Shown one piece after another: positions 33,678-42,416 of a DNA stretch of 64,000 bases (the first letter of the stretch is position 1; the number at the start of each line of letters is the position of its first letter). The translations under genes and the position numbers were made by a program. The stretch covers positions 1 through 64,000 of the forward strand of contig CAZEVY010000003.1 of NCBI GenBank assembly GCA_964515555.1, read 5' to 3'. The notes beneath the pieces are model-generated. The model was not told the origin of the DNA, did no database searches, and saw nothing but the letters and a program-made list of their open reading frames with translations. The DNA is from CAZEVY01 sp964515555 (GTDB lineage Bacteria > Acidobacteriota > Terriglobia > Bryobacterales > Bryobacteraceae).

Positions 33678-35411
33678 ATGCGCAGAATCTCCCCGGACCC
33701 GACGCTCGGCCCACTCTATGCCGCCGAAGTCCTTCCGCACGTCCCACGACTGCTGAGCCTGCTCGATCGCGAGCCGCTCTCGGCCAGCTTCGGCAGCTTC
33801 GACCGCGAGCACTGGAGCTGGAAGTTTCGCGATTTCCCGATCGTCATGATGCAGGGGTGCCTGTGCCCGCTGGCGCTGTTGTGGGCGGGGCCGTATCCCG
33901 GCAGCCCGTACCACGGCAACGCCGAGTTGCTCGGGTGGATGGAAGGCGCGATCGGCGAGACGCTGCGGCGACAGCACCGCAACGGCGCGTTCGACTCGGT
34001 GGCGCCCAACACGCAGGACCACGCCGTCACCATGGTGATGGTCTATTACCTCACCGAGGCGATCGGGGCGCTCGGCGACGCGCTCGCTCCGGCGGCGCGC
34101 GAGCGGATCGCGGCCGCGCTGCGAAGGGCCTGCGAATTCGGATTGCGCACGCGCGAGGAGCACGCCTTCGTCAGCAATCACGAAGCGCTGTTCGCCATGG
34201 CGTGGCGCAACGCCGCCGAGCTGTTCGCCGACGAGCGCTATCGCGCCCGCGGGGCCGAGACGGTGGTGGGCATCGTCGCGCGGCAGTCGCCCGACGGCTT
34301 CTACCACGAATACGAGGGCGCCGACCCGGGCTACGAGTCGCTCGGCATTTTCTATCTGGCGCAGTACTGGCAGCGCACGGGGTCGACGGAAGTCCTCGAA
34401 TCGCTGCGGCGGGCGGTGGAGTTCTACGCTTACGCTGTGCACCCGGACGCCAGCGTCGGCGGCGTCTACGGGAGCCGCCACACGTCGCTGTACTTTCCCG
34501 GGGGCTTCGAGATTCTGGGCGACGCCGTGCCGATGGCGGCATCCGTCGCCGCCTTCCTGCGGGAACGTCTCGATCGCCGCAACGTGGTTACTCCCGCGAT
34601 CGCCGATCCGCACAACTTGATGGTTCTGACACACAGTTATCTCGAGGCCGCACTGGCCGCGCCACGCGCCGGAGCCGCGCCGCCGCTGCCCTGCGAATCG
34701 CTTCGAGGGGAACGCTACTTTCGCGGCGCCGGGCTTTCGGTTTTCGGAACCGATCGTTACTATTCGGCGATCGGCGCGGGCAAGGGCGGAGTCTGCCGCG
34801 TCTTCGACCGCCGCCGCGGGATCGCCTACGAGGACGCCGGATACCTGGTGCGCGCCGGGGGCCGGCTCTACACCTCGCAGCTCACCGGAGCGACCCTGAA
34901 CATCGACGCATGGGGCGGGGAAGTGAGCACGCAGACGCGCTTCGCCGAGGTCCGGCAGGAGCTGCCGACGCCGGCGAAGTACCTGGTGCTGCGCCTGCTG
35001 AATCTGACGCTGTTTCGCAACCGCGCTCTCGGCGTCTGGCTGGTGCGGCGCGTGATCCGGCGCCTGATACTCGACAAGCGCTTCGGGCCGCTGCGTCTGC
35101 GCCGCACGGTGACGTTCTCGGCCGACCGGCTCGAGTTTCGCGACCGCATCGAGGCGACAGCGCGCGTTTCGGTCGACAGTGTCGAACTGCCGCGCCGCTT
35201 CACGGCGATCCACATGGGATCGGCGCGCTACTTTCATCCTTCCGACCTGGAGCCGACGCCGCGGGTCGACACGTCGCACCTGGCCGCAGAGCTGAACGCG
35301 CGCGGCTCGGCCGAGATCGCGTTCTCCCTTCGATTCCCGGGCGACGGGCCTGTCGAGCTGATCGCCGGAACGGCCGCCGCGCCGGAAACCTCCTCGCGGG
35401 CGGCGCGATGA
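33678..35411 (+). CDS. Unknown protein with alpha/alpha-toroid-like fold
   Basis: The 577-residue protein has no signal peptide. The first 330 residues have paired helices with AVTMVMVYYLTEAIGALGDA, HAFVSNHEALFAMAWRNAAE and YHEYEGADPGYESLGIFYLA, a pattern seen in alginate- or heparin-lyase-like and related glycan enzymes with a toroid domain. The last 200 are beta-rich (YSAIGAGKGGVCRVFDRRRG, LRLRRTVTFSADRLEFRDRI), like the sandwich part of such lyases. No catalytic residue can be assigned. The stop overlaps the GT2 gene by four bases, so it probably belongs to a glycan pathway with the next two genes. Confidence 0.75.
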   Translation: MRRISPDPTLGPLYAAEVLPHVPRLLSLLDREPLSASFGSFDREHWSWKFRDFPIVMMQGCLCPLALLWAGPYPGSPYHGNAELLGWMEGAIGETLRRQHRNGAFDSVAPNTQDHAVTMVMVYYLTEAIGALGDALAPAARERIAAALRRACEFGLRTREEHAFVSNHEALFAMAWRNAAELFADERYRARGAETVVGIVARQSPDGFYHEYEGADPGYESLGIFYLAQYWQRTGSTEVLESLRRAVEFYAYAVHPDASVGGVYGSRHTSLYFPGGFEILGDAVPMAASVAAFLRERLDRRNVVTPAIADPHNLMVLTHSYLEAALAAPRAGAAPPLPCESLRGERYFRGAGLSVFGTDRYYSAIGAGKGGVCRVFDRRRGIAYEDAGYLVRAGGRLYTSQLTGATLNIDAWGGEVSTQTRFAEVRQELPTPAKYLVLRLLNLTLFRNRALGVWLVRRVIRRLILDKRFGPLRLRRTVTFSADRLEFRDRIEATARVSVDSVELPRRFTAIHMGSARYFHPSDLEPTPRVDTSHLAAELNARGSAEIAFSLRFPGDGPVELIAGTAAAPETSSRAAR

Positions 35412-36241
35412 TCCACATCCTGCTGCCGGCCTACAACGAAGAGCAGGCTCTGCCGCCGCTGGTCGATAAGATCTCGCGCGTCATGCGCGAGAACGGCGCG
35501 GCGTACCGGATCGTCGTGGTCAACGACGGCAGCCGCGACGGGACCGCGCGTATCGCCGCCGAGCTCGCGGCGCAGCATCCCATCCACGTGCTGACGCACA
35601 AGATCAACCGGGGCCTGGGCGAGACGGCGCGCGACGGCTTCGAGTTCGCCGCCGAGACCGCCTCGCCGGGCGACGTCATCGTGCGCATGGATTGCGACGA
35701 CACGCACGATCCCTCCTACATTCCCGCGATGGTCCGCAAGATCGAGGAGGGTTGGGAAGTGGTGACCACGTCGCGCTACGCGCCGGGGGGAGGGCAGGTC
35801 GGCGTGAACCTGTATCGCCGGACCATTAGCCGCTGCGCGAACCTTCTCATGAAGTTCTTCTTCCCGATTCCGGGCGTGTGGGAGTACACGTGCGGCTACC
35901 GCGCCTATCGCGCCGAGACGCTTCAGGACGCCATCGCAATTTTCGGAAACCGGTTCATTTCGCTGATGGGCATGGGATTCACCGGCACAGTGGAGAAGAT
36001 CATCAAGTTCCGCATGATGGGCGCGCGCGTCACCGAGGTGCCGTTCGTGCTGCGGTACGACCGCAAACAGGGGCCGAGCAAAGTGGTGACGAACATCACC
36101 ACCCTGGGCTACCTGGTGCTGATCGCCAAGCACGTCGTCTACTGGGGCGATATCGGGAGCGAGTGGAAGCGCCGCATCGGGGAGCGACGCGAGCGGGTCT
36201 ACGACGCGCAGGGCCGGCTGCGCGAGCGGAGAGACGGCTGA
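35408..36241 (+). CDS. Family 2 glycosyltransferase
   Basis: The 277-residue enzyme transfers a sugar from a nucleotide- or lipid-linked donor. GT-A motifs seen are ILLPAYNEEQALPPLVDKIS, VVNDGSRDGTARIA, the metal-binding MDCDDTHDPS and a later GYRAYRAETL. A hydrophobic stretch near the C-terminus (NLLMKFFFPIPGVWEYTCG) may touch the membrane; it resembles dolichyl-phosphate mannose synthase-type enzymes, but lacks multiple C-terminal helices. ATG 35408 lies within the previous gene's stop, and asparagine synthetase follows after one base. Confidence 0.9.
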   Translation: MIHILLPAYNEEQALPPLVDKISRVMRENGAAYRIVVVNDGSRDGTARIAAELAAQHPIHVLTHKINRGLGETARDGFEFAAETASPGDVIVRMDCDDTHDPSYIPAMVRKIEEGWEVVTTSRYAPGGGQVGVNLYRRTISRCANLLMKFFFPIPGVWEYTCGYRAYRAETLQDAIAIFGNRFISLMGMGFTGTVEKIIKFRMMGARVTEVPFVLRYDRKQGPSKVVTNITTLGYLVLIAKHVVYWGDIGSEWKRRIGERRERVYDAQGRLRERRDG

Positions 36242-36242
36242 T

Positions 36243-38147
36243 ATGTGCGGCATCGCGGGATTCGTCGAGCGCGGAGCGGGAGCGTCGCCGGACGCGGGCG
36301 TTGCGCGCGCCATGATGTCGGCCATCGCGCACCGCGGGCCGGACGGCAACGGACTGAAGATCGCGGGGCCGGCGGCGCTGGGGAGCCTGCGGCTGGCGAT
36401 CATCGACATCGACGCGGGCGCGCAGCCGATGACCAACGAGGACGAGTCGCTGTGGATCGTCTTCAACGGCGAGATTTACAACTACCTGGAACTGCGCCGC
36501 GAGCTGCTGCCGAATCACCGCTTCCGCACGCACAGCGACACCGAAGTCATCCTGCATCTCTACGAGGAGCACGGCGAGAAGTGCCTGGACCGGCTGAACG
36601 GGATGTTCGCTTTCGCCATCTGGGACGAGCGCCGGCGCACGCTGTTCGCGGCGCGAGACCGCCTGGGGATCAAGCCGCTCTACTGGCGGCTCGACAAGAA
36701 CCGGCTGGCCTTTGCCAGCGAGCCGAAAGCGTTCGTCGCCGCGGGGCTCCTGGATCCGCGCCCCGATCCTCGTGGGATCGAGCAGTACCTCGCGTTCCAG
36801 TTCTGTCTCGGGCCGCGCACGCTGTTCGAAGGGGTCGAACGCCTGGAGCCGGGACACTATCTCACGTTCGCGCCCGATCGCGACAGCGCGCCCGCCATCG
36901 CGCGCTACTGGGACTTCAACTACGAGCTCGATACGCATCACACCGAGGACTACTACCACGAACAGCTTCTGCTGCTGCTTCAGGACTCGGTGCGCTTGCA
37001 GTTGCGCAGCGACGTGCCGGTCGGCGCGCATCTCTCGGGCGGCATCGACAGCTCGACGGTGGTGTGCCTGGCGGCGCCGGCTTACGGCGGACGGTTCCAC
37101 ACCTTCACGGGCGCGTTCCGCGAGGGGCCGCAGTTCGACGAGACGCAGCACGCGCGCGCGGTCGCCGCGCACGTCTCTTCGGTGCACCACGAGATTTGGG
37201 CGGACGCGGCGGAGTTCGCCGACCGCATCGGGTGGCTGATCTACATGATGGACGAGCCGGCGGCGGGGCCGGGCCTGTATCCGCAGTACATGGTCTCGCG
37301 GCTGGCGCGCGATCACGTGAAGGTGGTTCTGGGCGGGCAGGGCGGCGATGAGATCTTCGGCGGCTACGCGCGATACCTGGTGGCGTACCTGGAGCAGTGT
37401 TTGAAGGGCGCGATCTACGGCACGCAGGACGAGGGGCGCTACGTCGTCACCTGGGACAGCATCATGCCGAACCTGCCGCTGCTGAAACAGTATCGCCCCC
37501 TGTTGCAGAGCTTCTGGCGCGAAGGACTGTTCGAGGAAATGGACAGCCGCTATTTCCGGCTCGTCAGCCGAATGGACGACGGGGGCCTCATGTCGGAGGA
37601 CGTGTGGAACGAAGGCAGCCGCGGGCGCATGTTCGAGGCTTTCCGCGAGGTCTTCCACAATCCGGCGACCAAGAGCTACTTCAACAAGATGACCAACTTC
37701 GACCTGAAGACGCTGCTGCCGGCGCTGCTTCACGTCGAGGATCGGGCCAGCATGAGCGTGTCGCTGGAATCGCGCGTACCGCTGCTCGACCATCGCATCG
37801 CCGAGTTGGTGACGCGCATGCCGCCGACCATCCGCTTCCGCGGCGGCGACACCAAGCGCGTGTTTCGCGAAGCGGTGCGGCATCTGCTGCCGGAGGCGAT
37901 TTTCCATCGCCGCGACAAGATGGGATTCCCGGTGCCATTGGTGGAGTGGTGCCGCGGACCGCTGCGCGACTTCGTCCACGACACGCTGCTCGGCGCGCGG
38001 GCGCGTCAACGCGGGCTCTACAACGTGGATCGCGTCGAGCGGACGATGGCCTCCGAGCACGCCTTCGGCAGGCAGATCTGGGGACTGCTCAGCCTGGAAC
38101 TGTGGATGCGCGCTTTCGTCGACCGTGAGCACGCGCCGCGCGCGTAA
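36243..38147 (+). CDS. asnB: Asparagine synthetase (glutamine-hydrolysing)
   Basis: The 634-residue enzyme has an N-terminal class II glutaminase domain with the nucleophile Cys2 (MCGIAGFVERG) and NGEIYNYLELRRELL. The synthetase domain follows with the PP-loop SGGIDSSTVV near residue 265 and LGGQGGDEIFGGYARY. In polysaccharide clusters of this type AsnB homologs amidate sugar-linked or peptide acids rather than supply asparagine. Its place directly after a glycosyltransferase supports that, but does not prove it. It converges on the SDR gene with six bases between. Confidence 0.9.
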   Translation: MCGIAGFVERGAGASPDAGVARAMMSAIAHRGPDGNGLKIAGPAALGSLRLAIIDIDAGAQPMTNEDESLWIVFNGEIYNYLELRRELLPNHRFRTHSDTEVILHLYEEHGEKCLDRLNGMFAFAIWDERRRTLFAARDRLGIKPLYWRLDKNRLAFASEPKAFVAAGLLDPRPDPRGIEQYLAFQFCLGPRTLFEGVERLEPGHYLTFAPDRDSAPAIARYWDFNYELDTHHTEDYYHEQLLLLLQDSVRLQLRSDVPVGAHLSGGIDSSTVVCLAAPAYGGRFHTFTGAFREGPQFDETQHARAVAAHVSSVHHEIWADAAEFADRIGWLIYMMDEPAAGPGLYPQYMVSRLARDHVKVVLGGQGGDEIFGGYARYLVAYLEQCLKGAIYGTQDEGRYVVTWDSIMPNLPLLKQYRPLLQSFWREGLFEEMDSRYFRLVSRMDDGGLMSEDVWNEGSRGRMFEAFREVFHNPATKSYFNKMTNFDLKTLLPALLHVEDRASMSVSLESRVPLLDHRIAELVTRMPPTIRFRGGDTKRVFREAVRHLLPEAIFHRRDKMGFPVPLVEWCRGPLRDFVHDTLLGARARQRGLYNVDRVERTMASEHAFGRQIWGLLSLELWMRAFVDREHAPRA

Positions 38148-38153
38148 GGGCTA

Positions 38154-38930
38154 TCAGATTCCCTTCGCCAGGAATCCGCCGTCGACCGCCAGCACGTGGC
38201 CGGTAACGAAGGCCGAGGCGTCCGACGCCAGGAAGATGGCCGCGCCGACCAGCTCCTCGACCTTGCCGACGCGCCCCATCGGCGTGCGCCCGACGATGGC
38301 GGCGAGGCGTTCGGGGATGTCGAGCGCCTTGGTGTTGAGCGGCGTGCGGAAGACGCCCGGAGCGATGGCGTTGACGCGCACGCCGTGGGGCGCCCATTCG
38401 GCGGCCAGCGACTTGGTGAGCATCACGACGCCCGACTTGCTCGAGGCGTAGGCGGCCACTTCGTTAAAGCTGACGAAGCTGGTCATCGACGCGATGTTAA
38501 TGATGGAACCGGCTTTTTGCGCGATCATGCGGCGTCCGAAGACCTGGTTGGCGCGGAACGAGCCGTTGAGATTGATGTCGACGATGCGCGCGAAGTCGCT
38601 CTCGGCGAGGTCGGCGGACGGCGCCTTGACGAGGGCGCCCGAGGTGATCATCAGCACGTCGACGCGGCCGAAGGCCTCGACGACTTTGCCGCACAGCGCT
38701 TCGAGGGACGCGCGGTCCTGCACGTCGCTCGTGGCACGCAGGGTGCGCGCGCCGATTGCTTCGAGAGCGGTGGCCTCGGCCTCGACCTTGGCCTGGTCGC
38801 GGCTGGACGACACGACAGTCGCGCCCGCGCGCGCGTAGCCGCGGCCGATGGCTTGTCCGATGCCGCTGGTGCCGCCCAGGACGACGGCGACCTTGTCCTT
38901 CAGCGAAAAAAGTTCCTCGACGTATGACAT
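38154..38930 (-). CDS. Short-chain dehydrogenase/reductase
   Basis: The 258-residue classical SDR has the nucleotide motif VVLGGTSGIGQAIGRGYA (with Leu replacing the usual first Thr of TGxxxGxG), the NNAG-equivalent region VLMITSGAL, the catalytic Ser in INIASMTSF and YASSKSGV with Tyr and Lys, then GVRVNAIAPGVFRTPL. The acid after the second strand is replaced by SSSRDQAK, suggesting NADP(H) preference. The substrate is unknown; gluconate 5-dehydrogenase-type enzymes are close. ATG 38930 was chosen over 38969; a TATCAT box precedes it by 14 bases. Confidence 0.9.
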   Translation of the reverse strand: MSYVEELFSLKDKVAVVLGGTSGIGQAIGRGYARAGATVVSSSRDQAKVEAEATALEAIGARTLRATSDVQDRASLEALCGKVVEAFGRVDVLMITSGALVKAPSADLAESDFARIVDINLNGSFRANQVFGRRMIAQKAGSIINIASMTSFVSFNEVAAYASSKSGVVMLTKSLAAEWAPHGVRVNAIAPGVFRTPLNTKALDIPERLAAIVGRTPMGRVGKVEELVGAAIFLASDASAFVTGHVLAVDGGFLAKGI

Positions 38931-38988
38931 AAGGCCAAGACGCGATGATACACCAGCCGGGGCCGCCACACACCGGAGTTCACGAAGC

Positions 38989-39876
38989 TCAATCGGAGAA
39001 CGCCAGCTCGACGTTCCGGACGGCGCCGAAGCCGGCCTCGATGCGGTCGCCTGGCTCCGCCATGTAGACCTCGCTGGTCACGCCCGTGGTGATGTAATCG
39101 CCCGCCTTCAGACCGATGCCACGCGCAGAGAGCGTGTCGACGAGCCACTTCAGTGCGTTGAGCGGATGCCCGAGCACGGCGGCGCCGCTCCCCTGGCGCA
39201 CCACGCTTCCGTTCACGACGACGCGGACCGCCTGCGCGGCGAGATCGATATCCCGCCACTGGCGGACGACCGGCCCACGCACCCAGCCGGCGTTGCAGGC
39301 GTTGTCGGAGATGAGCGACAGCACGCCGATCCTCTCCCAGTCGTGGAAGCGGCTGTCGACGATCTCGATGCCGGGAAGCACTCCCTCGACCGCGGCGGCG
39401 ATCTCATCGAGCGATCTCGGCGCGGAGGCTGGCGGGAGGTCCGTGGACAGCCGGAACGCGAACTCGGCCTCGATGACGCGCATGAAGAATCGCGCCGGGT
39501 CGAGCCGTGCCGGCGTGTCGTAACAGAACGCCGAAAGGAGGCGCCCGAAGAACGGACCACTCACGCCGAGCTGGCGCTGCGCGATGGGATTCGTGCAGGC
39601 GATCTTGTAGCCGATGGTCTCGCCGCCGTAATGGGCAAGCAGGTCGGCGACGACAGCCTGCTGGCAGCGGTAGGCGTCGTCCTCGGTCTTGGGCCGGACG
39701 CCGGCGGGCAGCTCCGCGAGGCGGACGTGGCCGGTCCTCGCTTGCGCCAGAAGTGCGGCTGCCGGCAGGTCGACGGACCCCGAGGCGTCGGCCTTGTGGC
39801 GCAGGGGGCTGGTCGGTGTACGGTCGTGCACTTCGCCTTCAGGCCTCCCGCCGGCCGGCCGGCTGGAGTTTGGCAA
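38989..39876 (-). CDS. 2-keto-4-pentenoate hydratase / fumarylacetoacetase-fold protein
   Basis: The 295-residue product matches MhpD-type hydratases in the block IGYKIACTNPIAQRQLGVSG, the metal ligands in EAEFAFRL, IEIVDSRFHDW and SDNACNAGW, and VLGHPLNALKWLVDTL. It would hydrate a dienoate in aromatic or sugar-acid degradation. The first 35 residues are Arg/Pro-rich and outside the family; a GTG start near codon 17 is plausible. It lies 58 bases upstream of the SDR gene on the same strand, which hints at a shared catabolic role. Confidence 0.85.
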   Translation of the reverse strand: MPNSSRPAGGRPEGEVHDRTPTSPLRHKADASGSVDLPAAALLAQARTGHVRLAELPAGVRPKTEDDAYRCQQAVVADLLAHYGGETIGYKIACTNPIAQRQLGVSGPFFGRLLSAFCYDTPARLDPARFFMRVIEAEFAFRLSTDLPPASAPRSLDEIAAAVEGVLPGIEIVDSRFHDWERIGVLSLISDNACNAGWVRGPVVRQWRDIDLAAQAVRVVVNGSVVRQGSGAAVLGHPLNALKWLVDTLSARGIGLKAGDYITTGVTSEVYMAEPGDRIEAGFGAVRNVELAFSD

Positions 39877-40235
39877 CCAGCCGGGAACTTCCGGGAGTCT
39901 CGCCCCGAACGCGCCGCGGCTGCTCTTTCAGGAAGCTGCGACCTTCCTCGCTTGCCCACCCGCACGCCTCGGCACGTTCGCTGGCGAGGATCGGAATTGT
40001 CTTTCGTCCTTCCATCGCATCATTCCCCTTCCGCACGCCGCCAGAAATAGTCGCGCTTCTCCCGGCATCCAGTTCGTAGGCGGTGATCACCCCGATCTTG
40101 CTCAGTCCCCGGGGGCCAATCTCCAGAGTACGGTCTCGGCGTCCTTGTGTCTTGTCATCGAGAATGCGACTTTTGCCAGACCGCTCGCTCACGCTCGCGG
40201 CTCCGAAAATGGCGCGGTCCAAGCTATTTCTACTC
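39877..40235. other. Gene-free interval between hydratase and glgB
   Basis: No reading frame here has recognisable family motifs or consistent codon pattern. A short reverse frame (39839-40321) can be translated but overlaps glgB coding sequence and its residues match nothing I know. The interval does hold the short dispersed repeat at 40179-40206. Confidence 0.55.
40179..40206. repeat. Short dispersed repeat, copy
   Basis: GACCGCTCGCTCACGCTCGC plus GGCTCCG differs from the 30219 copy by one base in the first 20. It lies 30 bases after the glgB stop on the opposite side of the gene's 3' end. Confidence 0.7.
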
Positions 40236-42398
40236 CTACGCTGCGCCCTTGCCGAACACCACCACCCCCAGCGGCGGCAGCACGATCGGCATGCTCGCCG
40301 GGCGTCCCTGAAAGGGCCCATCGGCGGCGGTCACGCAGCCGAGATTGCCGACGTTGCTTCCGCCGAACATCGAGGAGTCGGTGTTGAAGATCTCCCGGTA
40401 TTCGCCCGCCTCCGGCACGCCGATCCGGTACCCGAATCGCGGCACCGGCGTGAAGTTGCACGCCACGACGACGAAGTCCGACGGGTTCTCAGCGCGCCGC
40501 ACGAAGGAGATGACCGACGCCTCCACGTCGTGAAAGTCGATCCACTCGAAGCCCGTGTAATGGAAGTCGACCTCGTAGAGCGCCGGCGTGGCGCGGTAGA
40601 GCCGGTTGAGCTCGGCCACCATGGTTTGCAGATTGCGGTGATAGTCGTACTGGAGCAGATCCCAGCGCACGCTGGCCTCTTCGCTCCACTCCTCGTACTG
40701 GCCGATCTCGCAGCCCATGAACAGAAGCTTCTTGCCGGGGTGCGTGTAGAGGAACGCCAGCAGCGCGCGCAGGTTCGCGAAGCGCTGCCACTCGTCGCCC
40801 GGCATCTTCGAGAGCAGCGACCGTTTGCCGTGGACCACTTCGTCGTGCGAGATCGGCAGCACGAAGTTTTCGGCGAAGGCGTAGAGCAGGCTGAAGGTCA
40901 GGTTCTGGTGATGATACTTGCGATGCACCGGGTTGTGCTCGAAGTATTCGAGCATGTCGTGCATCCAGCCCATGTTCCATTTCATGGTGAAGCCCAGGCC
41001 ACCGCTGTAGACCGGCCGCGAGACGCCGCTGAAGCTGGTGGACTCCTCGGCGACCGTGATGGCGCCCGGCACGGTGTGCGCCTGCTCGTTGAATCGCCGC
41101 AGGAACTCGATGGCGTCGAGATTCTCGTTGCCGCCGTAGCGATTCGGAATCCAGTGGCCGTGCGGGCGCGAATAGTCGAGATACAGCATGGAGGCCACGG
41201 CGTCGACGCGCAGGCCGTCGATGTGATAGCGCTTCAGCCAGAACATCGCGCTCGAGATGAGAAACGACCGCACCTCGTCGCGCCCGAAGTTGAAGATGAG
41301 AGTGCCCCAGTCGGCGTGCTCGCCCTGGCGCGGGTCCTCGTGCTCGTAGAGCGCGGTGCCGTCGAAGCGCACCAGCCCGTGCGCGTCCTTGGGGAAGTGC
41401 GCCGGGACCCAATCGACCAGCACGCCGATGCCGGCCTGGTGGCAGCGGTCGACGAAATACATGAAGTCCTCGGGCGGGCCGTGGCGCGAGGTGGGCGCGA
41501 AGTAGCCGAGCACCTGGTAGCCCCACGATCCGCCGAAGGGATGTTCGAGCACCGGCAGCAGCTCGATGTGCGTGTAGCCCATGCGCACCGCGTAGCCGAC
41601 GAGCGCGTCGGCCAGCTCGCGATAGCTGAGCATGCGGTGGCCGGGGCCGCGCATCCACGAGCCGAGGTGCACCTCGTAGACGGACATCGGCTCGCGCAGC
41701 CAGTTGCGCTTCGCGCGCGCGTCCATCCACTCGTGGTCGCGCCACTGGTAGCGGTCGAGATCGGCGACGACGCTGGCGGACTTGGGCGGAATCTCGGCGG
41801 CGAAGGCCACCGGGTCGACCTTGAGCTGCTGGCCGAGCTGGCGGCTGCGCACGGCGTACTTGTAGTTCGCGCCCGGGCCCGCGCCGGGAAGGAACAGCTC
41901 CCAGACGCCGCCCTGGCGCTTTCGCATGGGATGGCGCCGCGTGTCCCAGTCGTTGAAGTCGGCGGCGAGGGAGACCATCTCGGCGTTCGGCGCCCATACG
42001 GCGAAGCGCACGCCGCGCACGCCCTCGCATTCGGCGAGATGGGCGCCGAGCATGTTGTAGGCGTCGTAATTGGTGCCTTCGGCGTGCAGGTACAGCTGGT
42101 AATCGGAGAGCACCAGCGGGAAGCGATAGGGATCGTCCTGCTCGATCACATCGCCCGACCATCGCTTGAGCCGCAGCCGGTAGGCGCCGGGATGCCGGTC
42201 CAGAGAGGCGACAAAGACTCCGCGCGACGCGGTCTCCTTCATCGCGATGGCGTCGCCGCCGGCGAGGAGCTCGACCGAAGCCGCCTGCGGCAGGAAGGCG
42301 CGGACCTCCCAGCCCTGGTCGACGGCGTGCGGGCCGAGCACGCGGAACGGATCGCTGTGGTATCCGCCGGCGACGGCTTCGGCTTCCTCGGGGTGCAT
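40236..42398 (-). CDS. glgB: 1,4-alpha-glucan branching enzyme
   Basis: GlgB makes the alpha-1,6 branches of glycogen. The 720-residue protein has two CBM48-type domains (about 5-100 and 120-215), the GH13 barrel with YEVHLGSWMRGPGHRMLSYR, GYTHIELLPVLEHPFGGSWG, the nucleophile Asp in GLRVDAVASMLYLDY near 397 and acid Glu in ITVAEESTSFSGV near 450, then PISHDEVVHGKRSLL. I chose ATG 42398 because a reverse-strand CATAAT (42406-42411) would overlap the earlier ATG and lies seven bases before this one. It is next to two phosphohexomutase genes, which could supply glucose 1-phosphate. Confidence 0.94.
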   Translation of the reverse strand: MHPEEAEAVAGGYHSDPFRVLGPHAVDQGWEVRAFLPQAASVELLAGGDAIAMKETASRGVFVASLDRHPGAYRLRLKRWSGDVIEQDDPYRFPLVLSDYQLYLHAEGTNYDAYNMLGAHLAECEGVRGVRFAVWAPNAEMVSLAADFNDWDTRRHPMRKRQGGVWELFLPGAGPGANYKYAVRSRQLGQQLKVDPVAFAAEIPPKSASVVADLDRYQWRDHEWMDARAKRNWLREPMSVYEVHLGSWMRGPGHRMLSYRELADALVGYAVRMGYTHIELLPVLEHPFGGSWGYQVLGYFAPTSRHGPPEDFMYFVDRCHQAGIGVLVDWVPAHFPKDAHGLVRFDGTALYEHEDPRQGEHADWGTLIFNFGRDEVRSFLISSAMFWLKRYHIDGLRVDAVASMLYLDYSRPHGHWIPNRYGGNENLDAIEFLRRFNEQAHTVPGAITVAEESTSFSGVSRPVYSGGLGFTMKWNMGWMHDMLEYFEHNPVHRKYHHQNLTFSLLYAFAENFVLPISHDEVVHGKRSLLSKMPGDEWQRFANLRALLAFLYTHPGKKLLFMGCEIGQYEEWSEEASVRWDLLQYDYHRNLQTMVAELNRLYRATPALYEVDFHYTGFEWIDFHDVEASVISFVRRAENPSDFVVVACNFTPVPRFGYRIGVPEAGEYREIFNTDSSMFGGSNVGNLGCVTAADGPFQGRPASMPIVLPPLGVVVFGKGAA

Positions 42399-42416
42399 GG
42401 TCGCCATTATGGCAGG

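Noticed and set aside
33857..36241. Long frame starting inside the 33678 gene and including the glycosyltransferase
   Set aside because: Only the part from 35408 onward matches a family. The upstream part is an out-of-frame shadow of the 33678 gene.
39839..40321. Reverse frame in the hydratase-glgB interval
   Set aside because: It overlaps the glgB end and the hydratase start, lacks any known motif and contains the dispersed repeat, so I did not call it a gene.
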